Counted from the stretch's first letter, positions 36,636 through 46,202 are shown. The stretch is 64,000 nt of DNA from SKKY01 sp965228015 (GCA_965228015.1 OZ245787.1:930001-994000); one strand, 5' to 3'. Notes: generated by a model not told the origin, from the letters alone. Numbers and translations are program-made.

Positions 36636-38708
36636 TTATTTCATCAAATCTTTTAATTTATCTCCAAATAATTCACCAATGTTAATTCCAATTGGCCCTT
36701 TATCATCCATTATAGTTTCTGTTTCTGGTTCCTGAGATTTCTTGTCTTCTTTAGCTGGTCTTACAGAAACTCTTTTTTCTGCTTTTTGTTTAGGAGCATT
36801 TTTATTTTCTTCTTTTTTAGGCCTTTCTGGTTTAAGCAGAGTTTCTTTTATGCTTAGATTGATTTTTTTATTATCAGGATCTATTTCAAGTATTTTTACC
36901 TGAATTTCATCACCAATATTTAATGCATCATTTACTTTCTCAACTCTCTGCCATGAAATTTGAGAAATATGCACCAGGCCATCCAAGCCTGGCTCAAGTT
37001 CAACAAAAGCACCAAAATCTGATTCTCTAACAACTTTACCTGGTACAATATCTCCGACCTTGTAATTCTCCTTAACAATAGTCCAAGGATCTGGAGTCAT
37101 CTTTTTTAAACTTAATGCAATTTTATTTGTATCTTTATTTACGGACAACAAGAATACTTCTATTTCCTGACCTTCTGACAGAACATCTGAGGATTTTTCA
37201 ACTTTTCCCCAACCCATTTCAGAAATATGAAGAAGTCCTTCGATTCCTCCAAGATCAATAAAGGCACCAAAATCAACTAATTTTTTAACTGTTCCCTTAA
37301 TTGATTTTCCTTCTTCCAGTGTATCCCAAACTTTTTCAAGTTCTTTTTCTATAACAGCTTTTCTTGAAAGTATATATTTTCTGTTCTCCAAGTCAATTTC
37401 TTCAACTATTACATCTATTGTTTTACCAACAAACTGATTTAGATCTTCAACATACCCTACATCTACCAGGGAAGCTGGAATAAAACCTCTTATACCAACA
37501 TCAACCAAAATTCCGCCTTTTACAGCCTCGTAAACTTCAGCAGAAATAACTTCTCCATCTTCCTTAGCTTTTAATAATTTATCAATAGCTTCTTTTTCTT
37601 CTGCTCTTCTTTTTGATACTCGCATTTCACCATTTTCATTTTCTAAATCAATTATTTTAACACTGAATTCATCTCCAACACTGATAATTTCAGTTAAGTC
37701 TTCAATATTTCTAAAGGATGCTTCATTAATTTCAAGGACACCTTCAGTTTTACCCCCAACATCAACAAAAGCTCTTTCTTTTTCTGCCTGTACTACCTTG
37801 CCCTGTACCACAGAGCCTTTTTTTGGTGATTTTTTACTTTCTGCCGCTTCTGCCATTCCCATTGCCTCTTTCATTTCTTCCATTTCTTTAATGACCTCCT
37901 CAATTATCCAATCCGGTGTCGAAGCACCTGCTGAAACTCCTGCTATAGCAGTGGTCTCAAACCATTTTTTATCTAAATCCATAGCATTTTCAATGATATA
38001 TGTATTTTTGTTTATACTTTTTGAAATTTGAAAAAGCTTTTTGGTATTAGAGCTCTCTTTACCTCCAATAATAACCATTACATCTACTTTTGGAGCTAAT
38101 TCTTCAACTGCTTCTTGTCTTTCTTGGGTAGCTTTACATATAGTATTTATTATTACTGCATTTTCATTTATTTTTTTAAGTTCTTCTAATACTTCAAAGA
38201 ATCTTTCAAACTTTTCCGTAGTCTGGACTAAAAGACAGACTTTATCATCTTCGTTAAAAATCAACTCTCTCAAATCATCCAAGTCTTCTATAATCAAAGC
38301 CTGGTTTTCTGCCCAACCCTTTACCCCTATTATTTCAGGATGATCTTCTCTTCCAAGAATTATAACTTTATAACCCTGATGAAAATAATCCTCCGCATAC
38401 TTTTGGAGTTTCTTTACAAAAGGACAAGTATAATCAAAAATCTCGTTTCCTGACTCAAGAAGACTATCAAAATCCTTCTTTGGAACTCCATGAGTTCTAA
38501 TAATTACACTTTCGTTTTCTATTTCGGTAATTTCATCTTTAGGTATTATACCATTTTTTTTAAGTCTTTCAACTTCTTGATCATTATGAATTAATTTACC
38601 GTAAGTAATTACTTTTTGATTTTTTTCTTTTACTAAATTTTCCGATTCCTGAACTGCTCTTTTAACTCCAAAACAAAACCCAGATTTATTCGCTAATATT
38701 ATTTTCAT
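36636..38708 (-). CDS. ispH: HMBPP reductase fused to S1 RNA-binding repeats
   Basis: The first 285 residues are IspH, which reduces HMBPP to isopentenyl and dimethylallyl diphosphate with an iron-sulfur cluster held by three cysteines: SGFCFGVKRA (Cys12), YTCPFVKK (about 95) and INTICKATQERQ (about 190). A short linker leads to four S1 domains (about residues 297-365, 383-450, 470-538 and 555-625; for example GTVKKLVDFGAFIDLGGIEGLLHISEM), then a lysine-rich tail ending IGELFGDKLKDLMK. This fusion is known in clostridia; the S1 part probably acts as ribosomal protein S1 or an RNA-binding factor. The frame of 690 residues is intact. It overlaps plsC by 23 bp. Confidence 0.96.
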   Translation of the reverse strand: MKIILANKSGFCFGVKRAVQESENLVKEKNQKVITYGKLIHNDQEVERLKKNGIIPKDEITEIENESVIIRTHGVPKKDFDSLLESGNEIFDYTCPFVKKLQKYAEDYFHQGYKVIILGREDHPEIIGVKGWAENQALIIEDLDDLRELIFNEDDKVCLLVQTTEKFERFFEVLEELKKINENAVIINTICKATQERQEAVEELAPKVDVMVIIGGKESSNTKKLFQISKSINKNTYIIENAMDLDKKWFETTAIAGVSAGASTPDWIIEEVIKEMEEMKEAMGMAEAAESKKSPKKGSVVQGKVVQAEKERAFVDVGGKTEGVLEINEASFRNIEDLTEIISVGDEFSVKIIDLENENGEMRVSKRRAEEKEAIDKLLKAKEDGEVISAEVYEAVKGGILVDVGIRGFIPASLVDVGYVEDLNQFVGKTIDVIVEEIDLENRKYILSRKAVIEKELEKVWDTLEEGKSIKGTVKKLVDFGAFIDLGGIEGLLHISEMGWGKVEKSSDVLSEGQEIEVFLLSVNKDTNKIALSLKKMTPDPWTIVKENYKVGDIVPGKVVRESDFGAFVELEPGLDGLVHISQISWQRVEKVNDALNIGDEIQVKILEIDPDNKKINLSIKETLLKPERPKKEENKNAPKQKAEKRVSVRPAKEDKKSQEPETETIMDDKGPIGINIGELFGDKLKDLMK

Positions 38709-39303
38709 TATTTATACCAAGAAGGTTACTAATTTCATTTTTTAATATTTCTGTAAAACCCTCAAGCTCCTTTGAAGTTATTTTACCATCATAATAGTCA
38801 GTTATTTTTACAGGCTCACCAACTTTAAAAACAACCCTGTTAAAGAAAGAAATCTTAATGCGGTCTGTTCCAAAAACAGCTACTGGAAGCACTTCAAGAT
38901 CTACTGATTTTGCAAAAAAGACTGCTCCTGTATGAAAGGGAAGTAGACCCACCTTTTTTTTATTTCTAGTTCCTTCAGGGAATAAGGCAAGAATCTCTCC
39001 TTTTTTTAAATAATCCAAAGATTCTTTTACTGCCTTTCTGTCAGATTCCCCTCTTCTTACAGGTATCATATCTAGTTTTCTTAGAACCGGTCCAATTAAA
39101 AAAATTTTAAATAATTCCTCTTTTGCCATAAAATGAACTTGTTTCTTCCACTTTAAAGCTAATAATAAAGGATCAAAATTACTAACATGGTTTGCAATAA
39201 TAATGTAATTTCTGTCTTTTGGAATATTATCCTCATTTTCAAATTTCATAGATATAAATGGCCGAAGAATTAAATTCAACAAAAAATATAAAAATTTATA
39301 CAT
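38686..39303 (-). CDS. plsC: 1-acyl-sn-glycerol-3-phosphate acyltransferase
   Basis: PlsC makes phosphatidic acid from lysophosphatidic acid at the membrane. The 205-residue protein has the catalytic NHVSNFDPLL (NHx4D), the substrate motif FPEGTRNKK, and an N-terminal hydrophobic segment that anchors it (FLYFLLNLILRPF). The position between cmk and ispH-rpsA is common in Firmicutes. Start at ATG 39303, overlapping the end of cmk by 8 bp. Confidence 0.94.
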   Translation of the reverse strand: MYKFLYFLLNLILRPFISMKFENEDNIPKDRNYIIIANHVSNFDPLLLALKWKKQVHFMAKEELFKIFLIGPVLRKLDMIPVRRGESDRKAVKESLDYLKKGEILALFPEGTRNKKKVGLLPFHTGAVFFAKSVDLEVLPVAVFGTDRIKISFFNRVVFKVGEPVKITDYYDGKITSKELEGFTEILKNEISNLLGINNENNISE

Positions 39304-39982
39304 TTTTAATTTCCTCTTTTGCTATATATTCAATCTTTTTCAAAACCTCATCAAAACTTAATTCCGTTGTATCAATCTTTACTGAATCTTCTGCTGCCAC
39401 AAGAGGTGAAATTTCTCTTGTTTCATCCATATGATCACGCTTTTTAATATCTTCAACAAGGGTATTGAAATCAATTTGATAGCCCTTATCTTTCATTTCA
39501 AGAAACCTTCTTCTTGCTCTTTCATCTGCTGATGCAGTTAAAAAAATCTTAACCTTTGCCTTTGGCAAAACAACTGTGCCGATATCTCTTCCATCCATTA
39601 CAATATTATTTCCCAAGGCCAGTCTCTGCTGTTTTTTAACCATTTCTCTTCGAACTACATTTATTGCCGATACAGCAGATACTTTTTGAGATACGATATG
39701 GTTTCGAATCTCCTCAGTTACATTTCTATCTCCAATAAAAACTAACTGATCGTTATCTTTAAGCTTAAAGAAAATATCTATCTCCTCAGCTTCTTTTTCA
39801 ATTTTATCAAGATCATCAAGGTTTATATTTTTTTCCATAAGAATAAGAGTCAATGCTCTGTACATTGCCCCTGTATCAATATATATAAATTTAAATTTTT
39901 TCGCTAATTCTTTTGCAATACTGCTTTTCCCTGCACCTGCGGGTCCATCAATTACAATTTGTAAATAATCCATCCGACTCAT
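39296..39982 (-). CDS. cmk: cytidylate kinase
   Basis: Cmk phosphorylates CMP and dCMP. The 228-residue protein shows the P-loop GPAGAGKSSIAKELAKKF, the tyrosine-aspartate segment YIDTGAMYRALTL, MDGRDIGTVVLPKA and the lid with RRRFLEMKDKG and KRDHMDETREISPL. Normal length, no lesion. The next gene upstream is hutP-like, 6 bp away. Confidence 0.96.
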   Translation of the reverse strand: MSRMDYLQIVIDGPAGAGKSSIAKELAKKFKFIYIDTGAMYRALTLILMEKNINLDDLDKIEKEAEEIDIFFKLKDNDQLVFIGDRNVTEEIRNHIVSQKVSAVSAINVVRREMVKKQQRLALGNNIVMDGRDIGTVVLPKAKVKIFLTASADERARRRFLEMKDKGYQIDFNTLVEDIKKRDHMDETREISPLVAAEDSVKIDTTELSFDEVLKKIEYIAKEEIKNV

Positions 39983-39988
39983 CCTGAC

Positions 39989-40411
39989 TCAAGCAATCGT
40001 TCTGTGTGCCAAACCAATAGAAACCTCATCCAAATGAAGCAACCCAATGCCAAGGAATACACAAACGCTTATATGATCTTTATATCTTGCAATGCCAACC
40101 TTGCCACCTACATTCAAACCTATTGCTTTTGGCATTATTTGAGAAAGAGCTTCCCTGGCAGCACCAGCAACGGCCCCTTCTTCAGAGTGGATATCTTTAA
40201 TAACATTCTCTCTTTTAGCAGCAACAATTGTTCTTTCAATAATTTTTTTAACCGAAGCCAAATATTCTCCGCCAAAATCCACAGCTGCAGTTTTTATTTC
40301 TAAAGTATTATAGTACTCTTTTCTTTCATTCTCTTCTTCTCTGCTTTCTGTCAGTGCCATTTTTATTGCAATAGAAGCTATTTTTTTACTTCCATAATTG
40401 TTATTAACCAT
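39989..40411 (-). CDS. HutP-family protein
   Basis: The 140-residue protein matches the clostridial HutP family, with the conserved GGEYLASVKKIIERTIVAAKRE, HSEEGAVAGAAREALSQIMPKAIGLNVGGKVGIARY and HISVCVFLGIGLLHLDEVSIGLAHRTI. Bacillus HutP is a hexameric antiterminator that binds histidine and Mg to act on hut mRNA. As I recall, the Bacillus metal ligands are three histidines; in an eye alignment two of them (in SHALYH) correspond to glycines here, and only the last (GLAHR) remains. So the ligand is probably not histidine, and the role in this cmk operon is unknown. GGTGG precedes the ATG. Confidence 0.85.
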   Translation of the reverse strand: MVNNNYGSKKIASIAIKMALTESREEENERKEYYNTLEIKTAAVDFGGEYLASVKKIIERTIVAAKRENVIKDIHSEEGAVAGAAREALSQIMPKAIGLNVGGKVGIARYKDHISVCVFLGIGLLHLDEVSIGLAHRTIA

Positions 40412-40471
40412 TAAAATCCACCACTTTCATAATTAAACATACAAAAATTATATATCAGCAAACTCTATAAA

Positions 40472-41695
40472 TCAAACACTTGAGCCTGCTAAAAACCCTG
40501 TTGAAAAGGCCTCCTGAAGATTATATCCTCCAGTTACTCCATCAAGGTCTAAAATCTCACCTGCAAAAAAAAGCTTTGGATATAATTTACTTTCCATCGT
40601 TTTGGGATTGATTTCTTTTAATGAAATCCCCCCTGAAGTGACAATTGCTTCACTTATTGGTCTGCTTCCCGTTATTTCCACAGGAAAGTTTTTAAGAAGA
40701 TTCACTATTATTTTTCTTTCTTCTTTGCTAATTTGATTTACTTTTTTTTCTTCATTTATGCCACTTAGTTTTAGTAAAACAGGAATCAATTTCTTTGGAA
40801 GAAGGTCATCAAGTGCATTTTTATACTGTTTATTATTATATTTTTCAAAATCTCTTATAATTCTTTTGTCCAGCTCTTCTATAGATAACGCTGGCTTAAA
40901 ATCAATATAATAAATAATTTTATTCTTTTCTTTTTTCAATGCATCCACTGCAATTTTGCTTAAGGTAAGTACAATAGGTCCCGAGATACCAAAATGAGTG
41001 AAAATCATTTCTCCAAATTCTTCACCTTTAATTTTTCCATTAACTGCTGCTTTTAGAAGAACATTTTTCAAAGATAAACCCATTAATTCTTTAATCTCTT
41101 CCTGATTAGTTTCCAGAGGTATAAGGTATGGGCTAAGGGAAGAGACACTGTGGCCTAAAAATCTTGTAAAAATATAACCATCACCAGTTGAACCAGTTTT
41201 AGGATATGACTTTCCCCCTGTTGTTATTATTAATGCATCAAAAACCTCTTTGCTATTTTCTGTAATTATTTCAAACTTATTGTTATCAACTATATTGATT
41301 TTCTTAACCGGGGAATTTTTTAATACTTTAATATTCTTATCTTTCAACTCTTTTTCCAGAACTTTTAAAACATCCATGGACTTGTCTGATTCCGGAAATA
41401 CTCTTTTCCCTCTTTCTACTTTAAGAGAAAGTCCTCTTTTTTCAAAAAAGTTCATTAAATCTATATTTGAAAAGGAATTTAAGGCAGAAAACAAAAAACG
41501 ACCATTCCTGCCAAAGACCTCAATTATTTCATCCTGGGAACCTGCATTTGTTAGATTGCATCTGCCTTTGCCAGTTATTAATAATTTTTTTCCTAAAATA
41601 TCATTTTTTTCATAAATTGTAACTTGAGATTTTTCTGCTGCTGCAATTGCCGCCATCATACCAGCAGGGCCTCCGCCAATAATTCCTGTTTTCAT
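40472..41695 (-). CDS. BaiN/HI0933-type FAD-dependent flavoprotein
   Basis: The 407-residue protein begins with the dinucleotide fold GIIGGGPAGMMAAIAAAE and has KKLLITGKGRCNLTNA, TTGGKSYPKTGSTGDGY, a middle insertion domain, and the closing ILDLDGVTGGYNLQEAFSTGFLAG that binds FAD. Members of this family are flavoprotein oxidoreductases of poorly defined substrate. The ATG at 41695 forms an ATGA overlap with the repaired end of rluB. A 60-bp gap separates it from the hutP-like gene. Confidence 0.9.
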   Translation of the reverse strand: MKTGIIGGGPAGMMAAIAAAEKSQVTIYEKNDILGKKLLITGKGRCNLTNAGSQDEIIEVFGRNGRFLFSALNSFSNIDLMNFFEKRGLSLKVERGKRVFPESDKSMDVLKVLEKELKDKNIKVLKNSPVKKINIVDNNKFEIITENSKEVFDALIITTGGKSYPKTGSTGDGYIFTRFLGHSVSSLSPYLIPLETNQEEIKELMGLSLKNVLLKAAVNGKIKGEEFGEMIFTHFGISGPIVLTLSKIAVDALKKEKNKIIYYIDFKPALSIEELDKRIIRDFEKYNNKQYKNALDDLLPKKLIPVLLKLSGINEEKKVNQISKEERKIIVNLLKNFPVEITGSRPISEAIVTSGGISLKEINPKTMESKLYPKLFFAGEILDLDGVTGGYNLQEAFSTGFLAGSSV

Positions 41696-42440
41696 TTTCC
41701 AAACTTCCTTCTTGGTTTATATGAGGATTCTTTTTTATAAAAATTCTTTTAATTTCAGTTTCTTTTAATTTTTTAAATTTTCCTTCTTCAAGGGTGCCTA
41801 ATTTCAGCTCTCCAATTTGAATTCTAACCAGCCTGGAGACTGGATGACCGAGTGCATCAAACATTCTCCTTATTTGACGTTTCTTTCCTTCTTTTATAGT
41901 TACTTCCATCTGGGATGTTGTTTTTCCCTTTTTAATTAATTTTATTTCCGCAGGAGCAGTGATACCATCTTCAAGTTCTACACCTTTACTAAATTTATTC
42001 ATTGTTTCTTTACTTGGATATCCAAACACCCATACTGAATAAACCTTTTTTACCTCATTTTTAGGATGAGTTATTTTATTTGCCAGTTCACCATCATTTG
42101 TTAGTAGCATCATGCCCTCAGACTCATAATCAAGGCGGCCAACCGGGTAAAGTCTTGGGAATTTATCCGGAATCATATCAATTACTGTTTTTCTTCCCTG
42201 GGGATCTTTAACTGAAGAAATAACATCTTTTGGTTTATTAAGCATTAAAACTATTCTCTCTTCTTCTTTACTAAGAACTCTTCCCTCAAATTCAATCTTA
42301 TCTTTTTCAGGATCCACTTTAAATCCAAGCTCTTTTATTATTTCACCATTTACTTTGACCTTACCCTGCTGTATCAATTCTTCACTTTTTCTTCTTGAAG
42401 CTATACCAACATCAGCCAAAAACTTTTGCAACCTTTCCAT
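41692..42440 (-). CDS. rluB: pseudouridine synthase, RluB/RsuA family, probable 3' frameshift
   Basis: The ATG 42440 follows AGGAGGATAATT. An S4 RNA-binding domain (MERLQKFLADVGIASRRKSEELI, about residues 1-60) is followed by the catalytic domain with YPVGRLDYESEGMMLLTNDGEL (catalytic Asp) and KEGKKRQIRRMFDALGHPVSRL. The family modifies uridines in 23S or 16S rRNA. As given, the frame runs on to 41610, 86 bp into the next gene, with an unrelated tail. Adding one A to the AAA near 41716 gives KPRRKFGK and a TGA overlapping the next ATG, which is the natural arrangement. I take the tail to be a frameshift artefact. Confidence 0.85.
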
Positions 42441-42460
42441 AATTATCCTCCTACATAAAA

Positions 42461-42497
42461 ATAGCCTGTCTTTTTGCTTTAGCATCAGAACAGGCCT
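42461..42497 (-). terminator. terminator between scpB and rluB
   Basis: GCCTGT and ACAGGC pair across a 20-base loop and are followed by ATTTTTATG on the minus strand. The stem is short and the loop long, so strength is uncertain. Confidence 0.5.
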
Positions 42498-42506
42498 CAT
42501 TTTATA

Positions 42507-43019
42507 TTAATTTTCTGTAATTTTTGGTAATTCGTCTAATGAGTTAATCCCAAAATATAGTAAGAACTCTCTTGTTGTACCATATAATAATGGTCTTCCT
42601 GGAGCTTCTTTTTTCCCTAATTCCTTAATAAGCCCTTTTTCAGTTAAATTTGAAACAATCTTATCTGAATTTACTCCTCTGATTTTCTCTATTTCTGCTC
42701 TTGTTACAGGCTGCTGATATGCAATAATTGCCAAAGTTTCAAGAGAAGCATTAGATAGAGATGTATATTTAGGTTTATATAGTTGTCTAACATAATCTGC
42801 CATTTCCGGAGCCACTGCAAAAAAATAACCTCCGGCAACTTTTAATAACTTTATTCCGGAACTTCTGGTTTCATATTCTCTAATAAATTCTTCAGCAATT
42901 TCTCTTGCTTCTTTAGGTTTTATTTCCAATATCTGAGCTAGTTTTTTTTCATCCATTGGTTCTGAACTAACAAAAAGTATGCTTTCCATTGCTGATTTTA
43001 ATTTTTCATCAAAAAGCAA
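42507..43019 (-). CDS. scpB: segregation and condensation protein B
   Basis: ScpB binds ScpA and the SMC ATPase in the condensin complex that organises the chromosome. The 170-residue protein has two winged helices, with KSAMESILFVSSEPMDEKKLAQIL and SLETLAIIAYQQPVTRAEIEKIRGVNSDKIVSNLTEKGLI, GRPLLYGTT. The start is a TTG at 43019 seven bases after GAGGTG. It begins 3 bp after scpA. Confidence 0.95.
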   Translation of the reverse strand: MLFDEKLKSAMESILFVSSEPMDEKKLAQILEIKPKEAREIAEEFIREYETRSSGIKLLKVAGGYFFAVAPEMADYVRQLYKPKYTSLSNASLETLAIIAYQQPVTRAEIEKIRGVNSDKIVSNLTEKGLIKELGKKEAPGRPLLYGTTREFLLYFGINSLDELPKITEN

Positions 43020-43022
43020 AAT

Positions 43023-43769
43023 TTACACCTCTTCCAATAAAGGTAGAATATATATTTCTGAAAAAAGCTTATTTTGAATAAATTTTACTTTCCTGGTCTT
43101 TATTAACTCTAACAAGGCAAGGAAGGTTACAACAACCTTTTCCCTGGAATATTTTTCTAAAAAAAGATCAGAAAATCTTATTCCTTCTTTTGTAAGATAA
43201 ACTTTATCTGTAATTTCTTTTAAAGAATCAGATATTGAATATTGCTCCCTAACAATTTCTATAACAGGATCAGTGGGTCTCATATTTTTTAATATTCTTC
43301 TAAAAGCTAAAGATAAATCTTCTAAACTGCAGTTTTCCAAAGGATTGTCATTTACATACTCTTTGATAATTTTATCTTCATCAATTTCTCTAAAGGAGTA
43401 TTTTGTAAATATATCAAATTTATCTTTTAGATGAGAAACAACTTCTTTATATCTTTTGTACTCTGCCAATTGTTTAAACAAATCTTCCTCAAAATTAGCA
43501 AGATCATCTTCTTCCTCATCATTTGTTCTAAGAGATGGAAGCAGTCTTCTTACTTTTAACTGAAGCAATCTGGCTGCCATAATTAAAAATTCACTTGCTA
43601 TGTCAAGATTTATACTCTGAGCCTGATAAATATATTGAAGATATTGTTCTGTAACTTGAGAAAGACTTACTTCGTAGATATCCAGCTCCTGCTCCTCAAT
43701 AAGAAACAAGAGTAAGTCTAAGGGTCCCTCGAAATGTTCAATTCTAACTTTAAAATCAGGCCTATCCAT
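43023..43769 (-). CDS. scpA: segregation and condensation protein A
   Basis: This 248-residue kleisin bridges the SMC heads. The N-terminus FKVRIEHFEGPLDLLLFLIEEQELDIYEVSLSQVTEQYL is typical, with MAARLLQLKVRRLLP, an acidic middle linker (EEEDDLANFEED), and a C-terminal winged helix (VVTFLALLELIKTRKVKFIQNKLFSEIYI). Intact and followed by scpB. Confidence 0.95.
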   Translation of the reverse strand: MDRPDFKVRIEHFEGPLDLLLFLIEEQELDIYEVSLSQVTEQYLQYIYQAQSINLDIASEFLIMAARLLQLKVRRLLPSLRTNDEEEDDLANFEEDLFKQLAEYKRYKEVVSHLKDKFDIFTKYSFREIDEDKIIKEYVNDNPLENCSLEDLSLAFRRILKNMRPTDPVIEIVREQYSISDSLKEITDKVYLTKEGIRFSDLFLEKYSREKVVVTFLALLELIKTRKVKFIQNKLFSEIYILPLLEEV

Positions 43770-43773
43770 TTAT

Positions 43774-44760
43774 TTATACACCCATTATATCTCTGACTTC
43801 TTCCAAGGTTCTTTCTGCCATTTCTCTGGCTTTAATATTCCCTGCTTCAAGTATATCGTCAAGATTTTTTTCATCTTTTGCAAGTTCTTCTCTCTTAATC
43901 CAAATTGGCTCAAGAAAAGAAATAAGTTTATCTGCAAGTTTTTTCTTACACTGAACACAACCAATCTGTCCTTTTCTGCATAAATCAGCTATTTCTTTCT
44001 CTTCACTTTTATTATATATTTTGTGATAGCTGTACACTACGCAAATATCAGGGTTTCCTGGGTCATCTTTTTTAATTCTTGCAGGATCTGTTATCATTTG
44101 TCTGACTTTTTCCTGTAAATCTTTATGGTTTGAATATATAGGAATATAGTTATTATAACTTTTAGACATTTTTCTTTTATCAATTCCCGGAACCATTGGC
44201 ACCTCAGCTAGAAGAGCCTTGGGCTCAGAAAAAACTTCTTTTCCATAAAGATGATTAAACCTTCTGCCTAACTCCCTGGTTAGTTCCAGATGAACAAGCT
44301 GATCTTCACCAACAGGTACAACTTCTGATTTATATACAAGAATATCTGCGGCCATAAGAAGAGGATATCCTAAAAACCCGTATGTTGTAATATTTTTACC
44401 TGTTTGAGATAACTGTTGTATTTGATCTTTATATGTTGGCGCTCTTTCAAGCCATGATAAAGGTGTTAACATGGATAATAAAAGATGCAGCTCTGAATGT
44501 TGTTTAACCCTGGACTGAAGCATTATGGTAGACTTTTCAGGATCAAGTCCTACGCTTAACCAGTCTAACAACATATTTCTGCCGTTTTGTCTTATTTGTG
44601 AAGGATCTTCATAAGCTGTAGTCAATGCATGTAAATCAACAACACCATATATGCATTCGTATTCTTCCTGAAGTTTAATCCAGTTTTCAAGTACACTAAG
44701 GTGACCTATATGCAAATCTCCCGTCGGGCGCATTCCACTAAAAATTCTTTTCTTCTCCAT
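43774..44760 (-). CDS. trpS: tryptophanyl-tRNA synthetase
   Basis: TrpS charges tRNA-Trp. The class I signatures are HIGH (GDLHIGHL, about residues 17-20) and KMSKS (KRKMSKS, about 195). Other features are the Trp-binding region MLTPLSWLERAPTYKDQ and a Zn-like C-terminal pair CRKGQIGCVQCKK. ATG 44760 with AAAGGATGG upstream is preferred over the ATG at 44772, which lies inside that site. I looked for a T-box or TRAP triplet repeats in the 37 bp upstream and saw neither; expression comes with the scp operon. Confidence 0.96.
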   Translation of the reverse strand: MEKKRIFSGMRPTGDLHIGHLSVLENWIKLQEEYECIYGVVDLHALTTAYEDPSQIRQNGRNMLLDWLSVGLDPEKSTIMLQSRVKQHSELHLLLSMLTPLSWLERAPTYKDQIQQLSQTGKNITTYGFLGYPLLMAADILVYKSEVVPVGEDQLVHLELTRELGRRFNHLYGKEVFSEPKALLAEVPMVPGIDKRKMSKSYNNYIPIYSNHKDLQEKVRQMITDPARIKKDDPGNPDICVVYSYHKIYNKSEEKEIADLCRKGQIGCVQCKKKLADKLISFLEPIWIKREELAKDEKNLDDILEAGNIKAREMAERTLEEVRDIMGV

Positions 44761-44797
44761 CTTTACTACCATCCTTTTACAATAATAAATTTTTCAT

Positions 44798-45436
44798 TTA
44801 AAGTCCTATACTTGCAACAAAATATACAAAATCTAAAATAATATTAGCAATTGGTCTTACTATATATTGAGTGGCATTAGTGATAACCAAAATCATCAAA
44901 ATTAAAAAACCTTTATCCTCAATTAACATATATTTTTGATATACACTTTCAGATAAAAAAGCTCCCAGTATTTTCGAACCATCCAATGGTGGTATTGGTA
45001 AAAGATTAAAGGATGCTAAAAATACATTTATCATTATTAAATAAGTAAAAAATGTAGTAGCTAACTCTCCAAAACCACCAAGTATATTAGTAAACCGGAC
45101 ATATAAAATACCTGTTATTATAGCAAGAATAATATTTGAAAGAGGACCTGCAAGGGCAACGTACATCATTTGCTGACGCAGGTTACTTCTTTTTTTGAAA
45201 TTATATGGATTCACTTGAACAGGCTTCGCCCAGCCAAAACCAACGATTGCCAAAAGTATTGCTCCCATTGGATCCAAATGTTTTACCGGGTTTAAGGTAA
45301 GTCGTCCTGTAACTCTTGGAGTCGGATCTCCAAACTTATCAGCCACAAGACCGTGGGCTAGCTCGTGAATTGTCAATGATATCAGGACTACTGGAATTAT
45401 TACCAGAAATCCTGTTAGGGAAAAATTAAATAACAT
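44798..45436 (-). CDS. site-2 protease family (M50) membrane metalloprotease
   Basis: The 212-residue protein has several membrane helices, the zinc motif HELAHG (about residue 28) and the second metal motif in NLLPIPPLDGSKIL (PPLDG). Short M50 proteases of this type, next to scpA and trpS, are common in clostridia; substrates are not known. The start is ATG 45436 six bases after AAAGGATG; an ATG at 45445 lies inside that site. Confidence 0.9.
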   Translation of the reverse strand: MLFNFSLTGFLVIIPVVLISLTIHELAHGLVADKFGDPTPRVTGRLTLNPVKHLDPMGAILLAIVGFGWAKPVQVNPYNFKKRSNLRQQMMYVALAGPLSNIILAIITGILYVRFTNILGGFGELATTFFTYLIMINVFLASFNLLPIPPLDGSKILGAFLSESVYQKYMLIEDKGFLILMILVITNATQYIVRPIANIILDFVYFVASIGL

Positions 45437-45504
45437 TATATACATCCTTTTTTTATTTTAACTTATAAAGTTTAACATTTATCAAGAGTTCTGGTCAACA
45501 AGGG

Positions 45505-46202
45505 TTAATTAATGATTAGCCGGCCTTTTTCTTTGGCATATTTTCTTAATCTTGAATCCGGATTAACTGCATAGGGATTGCCGGTTAATTCAAGAACATC
45601 ACTATCAAAATAACTGTCCGCATAAGCAAAAGATGACTGCCAGTCAACATCCATATCTTCGGGAAAATTTTTTAATATGGTTTCTTTTTTATTAATACCT
45701 GTAATAAATTTCATTTCTTTATTTTAAATTAAATCCTTTTTCAAGAAATTCAAGATCAGTTGCAAAAATTTTATCAAATTTAAGTTTTCTTCCAACAATA
45801 CTTACATATGGTAAAAAGCCCTGATAATAATACTAACTGATATCCTTCTCCTTTTAGAACTGATATCCTTCTCCTTTTAGACGAGCTAATTCCATTAATA
45901 TTTTTTCATTAAATAATTTTTCCGCCTCAACTGAAGCTTCTTGAAAAAAATCTTCTATTTCATTCTTTTTCATATTTTTAAATATAGTTAAGAAAGCCTT
46001 TGCTGCTTCATGATGGAATTTTTCTTTCCCAAAGTTTTTATCAATACCACTCTTGCATTTAATAACAACATAGTAGATTTTAAATAATGCTTTATAGTAG
46101 TCTGCTTTTGGTATTTTTTTATTTTTTTGCAAAACCAATTAAAAAAGGAATTGTTTCTTCTTTAAATAAAGTTCCGTCATAATCTACTATTGCAAGCTTC
46201 AA
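45505..46202 (-). pseudogene. HAD-IB phosphatase remnant, at least four lesions
   Basis: The start is TTG 46202 (KLAIVDYDGTLFKEETIPF, HAD motif I). Reading goes out of frame in the A-tracts near 46115, then AKKN..KADYYKALFKIYYVV is open to a 23-bp exact tandem duplication (45835-45880). Beyond it, VLLSG, PYVSIVGRKLKFDKIFATDLEF and KFITGINKKETILKNF (ending at 45505) are in different frames because of small indels near 45815 and 45722. The final part contains motif IV residues (AYADSYFDSDVLELTGNPYAVNPDSRLRKYA). Restored, the protein would be a SerB-like phosphatase of about 225 residues. This is the most decayed gene in the window. Confidence 0.85.
45835..45880. repeat. 23-bp exact tandem duplication
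   Basis: The unit AACTGATATCCTTCTCCTTT plus TAG is present twice without change (45835-45857, 45858-45880). It lies inside the HAD remnant and shifts the frame because 23 is not a multiple of 3. Confidence 0.95.
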
